Positions 36,310 to 38,306 of a stretch of 38,306 nt of DNA are shown here, piece by piece. The stretch is taken from positions 1 to 38,306 of the forward strand of contig SXUI01000061.1 of the NCBI GenBank assembly GCA_005790605.1, given 5' to 3'. A model generated the notes under the pieces. The model saw only the letters and a program-made list of their open reading frames with translations, made no database searches and had not been told where the DNA came from. The position numbers and the translations under genes are program-made. Positions within the stretch are counted from its first letter, which is position 1. Every line of letters begins with the position of its first letter. The DNA comes from Planctomycetia bacterium (lineage in GTDB: Bacteria > Planctomycetota > Phycisphaerae > Phycisphaerales > SM1A02).

Positions 36310-37848
36310 TCACTCAAATGTAATCCCCTGCGCAAGCGGAAGGTCTCGCGACCAGTTGATCGTGCAGGTCTGCCTTCGCATGTACTGCTTCCAACTGTCC
36401 GAGCCAGACTCACGACCGCCACCGGTGTCCTTCTCACCGCCGAACGCGCCGCCGATTTCCGCGCCGCTCGTGCCGATGTTCACATTCGCGATGCCGCAAT
36501 CCGATCCTTCAGTGGAGAGGAATCGCTCCGCGCTGCGCATGTTGAGCGTGAAGATCGCGCTTGAAAGACCTTGATCGACGGAGTTCTGAATCTCGATTGC
36601 TTCGTCGATGTTGGATACCGAATAGACATACAGAATCGGCGCGAAGGTTTCTTCCTGGCAGATCTTCGGATGCTTGCCCTTTGGCACGCGGTAGAGCGTT
36701 GGTTCGACGAAATGCCCTGGTTTCCCTGCGAATCGCTCGATGCCCGCAACTCCGCCCGCGAGCAGCACGCAACCTTCGCGCTCCGCCTCCACGCATGCGT
36801 GTCGCATCTGGGCGACCGCCGGCGCGTTCACGAGTGGACCCATCAGCGTGCCTGCAACAGCAGGGTCACCAATCGGCACCGACGCGTACGCCGCCTTCAA
36901 TCGGGTGCAGAGCGCATCGACGATGCTCTCCTCAACAAGGAGTCGACGTGTTGAGGTACAGCGCTGCCCCGCCGTACCTACCGCGCCAAACAGCACGCCG
37001 CGCGCAACGAGATCGAGATCCGCGTCAGCCATGACGATGATCGCATTGTTTCCACCGAGTTCGAGTAAGCAACGACCGAGTCGCTTGGCAACAACTTCGC
37101 CCACGCGGCGACCCATGCGGCAAGAACCAGTCGCTGAGATAAGTGGAAGGCGTCGATCCGCAACCATCGGCTCTCCGACCTCCGCGTCCGTGCCAATGAT
37201 CAACGGAAAGAGATCCGCAGGATCAATGCCTTCGGGTCGCCAAATCTCTTGCTCGCGAAGCACTTTCCAGCACACTTCACTCGTCGCGATCGCCACGAGT
37301 GGAGTGATGAGTGACGGTTTCCAGATCACCGCGTCGCCGCACACCGCCGCGAGCATCGAGTTCCACGCCCACACCGCGTTGGGAAAGTTGAACGCCGTAA
37401 TCACGCCAATCGTTCCGAGCGGATGCCATTGCTCATACATGCGATGACCTGGTCGCTCCGAATGCATCGACGAGCCGCAAAGTTGACGAGAGAGTCCAAC
37501 CGCGAAGTCCGCGATGTCGATCGACTCTTGCACTTCACCGAGTCCTTCCGCCTTCAACTTTCCCATCTCCATCGCGACGAGAGTGCCCAGCGGCTCTTTG
37601 CAATCTCGAAACGCATTGCCCATACGGCGGACAATCTCGCCGCGCTTGGGAGCGGGCAGCTGCCGCCACGATGCCTGCGCGCGCATCGCGCGAACGACCG
37701 CGCTTTCGTAATCCGCACGAGACTCCAAGCGGACCGCAGCGATCGGCAGTCCGGTCGCGGGGTTGTCGCTCGTCACAGAGTTCGCAGTGCCTGGCGCACA
37801 GATTCGCGGATGGGACGCAAGGCCGAGTTGGGAAAGGATCGGATGCAT
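36310..37848 (-). CDS. Aldehyde dehydrogenase, ALDH7 (aminoadipate-semialdehyde dehydrogenase) type
   Basis: This NAD(P)-dependent enzyme oxidises an aldehyde to an acid. The ATG at 37848 starts a normal-length 512-residue chain, and the longer open frame to 38070 is antisense to the CoA-transferase gene. The active site is complete: Asn155 in FNFPNAVW, Glu263 in LELGGNN and Cys297 in [12 protein letters not shown]. The [16 protein letters not shown] and [15 protein letters not shown] stretches closely match the ALDH7/antiquitin subgroup, which oxidises alpha-aminoadipate semialdehyde in lysine breakdown. The substrate here is therefore inferred from family resemblance only. It is divergent from a 3-oxoacid CoA-transferase gene with an 87-base gap; both could serve amino-acid or keto-acid catabolism. 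Confidence 0.9.
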   Translation of the reverse strand: MHPILSQLGLASHPRICAPGTANSVTSDNPATGLPIAAVRLESRADYESAVVRAMRAQASWRQLPAPKRGEIVRRMGNAFRDCKEPLGTLVAMEMGKLKAEGLGEVQESIDIADFAVGLSRQLCGSSMHSERPGHRMYEQWHPLGTIGVITAFNFPNAVWAWNSMLAAVCGDAVIWKPSLITPLVAIATSEVCWKVLREQEIWRPEGIDPADLFPLIIGTDAEVGEPMVADRRLPLISATGSCRMGRRVGEVVAKRLGRCLLELGGNNAIIVMADADLDLVARGVLFGAVGTAGQRCTSTRRLLVEESIVDALCTRLKAAYASVPIGDPAVAGTLMGPLVNAPAVAQMRHACVEAEREGCVLLAGGVAGIERFAGKPGHFVEPTLYRVPKGKHPKICQEETFAPILYVYSVSNIDEAIEIQNSVDQGLSSAIFTLNMRSAERFLSTEGSDCGIANVNIGTSGAEIGGAFGGEKDTGGGRESGSDSWKQYMRRQTCTINWSRDLPLAQGITFE

Positions 37849-37935
37849 GGAGCGCGGAGGATAGCCGCCTCGATGCGTTGTATCCGCGGGACACGAGCGC
37901 ATCGCCGAACCTCGCTGCCGTATCATTCCCCACCT

Positions 37936-38306
37936 ATGCCCCTCGACCGTAATCAGATTGCTCAGCGCGCCGCGCGAGAACTCAAGGATGGGTTCTATGT
38001 CAACCTCGGCATCGGCATGCCAACCCTCGTTGCGAACTATGTTCCCAAGGGGATGGAGGTCTGGCTCCAATCGGAGAACGGCCTCCTCGGAATGGGTGCG
38101 TTCCCAACCGACTCAGAAGTCGACGCCGACCTCATCAATGCTGGCAAGCAAACAGTCACCGGCGTCCCTGGGCACTCCTTCTTTTCAAGCGCGGATAGTT
38201 TCGGCATGATTCGCGGCGGTCACATCGACCTCGCGATCCTTGGCGCGATGGAACTCTCTCAGGAGGGCGACATCGCCAACTGGATGATTCCAGGCAAGTT
38301 GGTGAA
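37936..38306 (+). CDS. 3-oxoacid CoA-transferase subunit B, 5' part (truncated by window edge)
   Basis: The frame starts with ATG at 37936 and is open to the window end, giving 123 residues of a protein usually about 215 long. It begins [19 protein letters not shown], followed by [15 protein letters not shown] and the [10 protein letters not shown] block with the catalytic Glu47 that forms the glutamyl-CoA intermediate. [18 protein letters not shown] and [11 protein letters not shown] also match the ScoB/AtoA/PcaJ family. The enzyme moves CoA from succinyl-CoA (or acetyl-CoA) to a 3-oxoacid such as acetoacetate. The subunit A gene is not upstream here; it may lie downstream of the window, or the order may differ from the usual A-B. 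Which of scoB, atoA or pcaJ it is cannot be settled. Confidence 0.93.
   Translation, partial: MPLDRNQIAQRAARELKDGFYVNLGIGMPTLVANYVPKGMEVWLQSENGLLGMGAFPTDSEVDADLINAGKQTVTGVPGHSFFSSADSFGMIRGGHIDLAILGAMELSQEGDIANWMIPGKLV

Overview
The window most likely comes from a planctomycete of the class Phycisphaerae. The genes are tightly packed, with a GC content that I estimate by eye at 58-60%. Two secreted proteins end in paired dockerin-like LNGDGxVxxADLxxLLxxW tags, and a membrane protein carries the CPKCRYDL...CPEC zinc ribbon. A YdjY-type lipoprotein and a ResB-CcsA fusion also fit that group. The taxonomic call is an inference from these family signatures.

Layout. 1-864: the 3' part of trpB, convergent with a secreted endonuclease/exonuclease/phosphatase protein. 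2434-5363: a ZnuA-like lipoprotein gene, divergent from a LolD-type ATPase and FtsX-type permease. This looks like an FtsX-class metal-transport cassette and is the most interesting locus. 5377-8957: pyruvate dehydrogenase genes E1 alpha, E1 beta and E2 on the minus strand, with no E3. 9145-11469: a PDZ-S41 protease. 11695-12702: a zinc-ribbon membrane protein. 12715-14316: trpE. 14388-15640: an ABC ATPase translationally coupled to ruvC, convergent with a YdjY lipoprotein. 16332-16642: no protein gene, but a strong orphan minus-strand terminator that suggests a small RNA. 16643-18942: a double-domain PTPS/QueD-like protein and a TPR-cyclophilin. 18975-20467: a tandem-ACT protein and a dockerin-tagged secreted protein. 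20612-22447: a DUF885 metallopeptidase-like protein. 22437-25856: a fused iron-type ABC permease and a dockerin-tagged subtilisin-like protein. 26014-27708: motA-motB. 28012-28932: a 2-hydroxyacid dehydrogenase. 28957-34485: a giant ResB-CcsA fusion followed by enolase. 34642-36251: a secreted cyclophilin and an unknown protein. 36310-37848: an ALDH7-type aldehyde dehydrogenase, divergent from a truncated 3-oxoacid CoA-transferase subunit B gene (37936 to the window end).

Functionally this is mostly core chromosome: tryptophan synthesis, pyruvate oxidation, glycolysis, cytochrome c maturation, motility, recombination and envelope proteolysis/folding. I see no phage, integrase, transposase, CRISPR or recognised defence genes, and no tRNA or rRNA. 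Points worth following are the metal cassette whose binding protein has lost canonical ligands, the orphan terminator/small RNA, the duplicated PTPS fold, the His-rich MotB tail, the subtilisin homologue with Glu at the usual Asp position, and an apparent excess of the octamer GCGATCGC.
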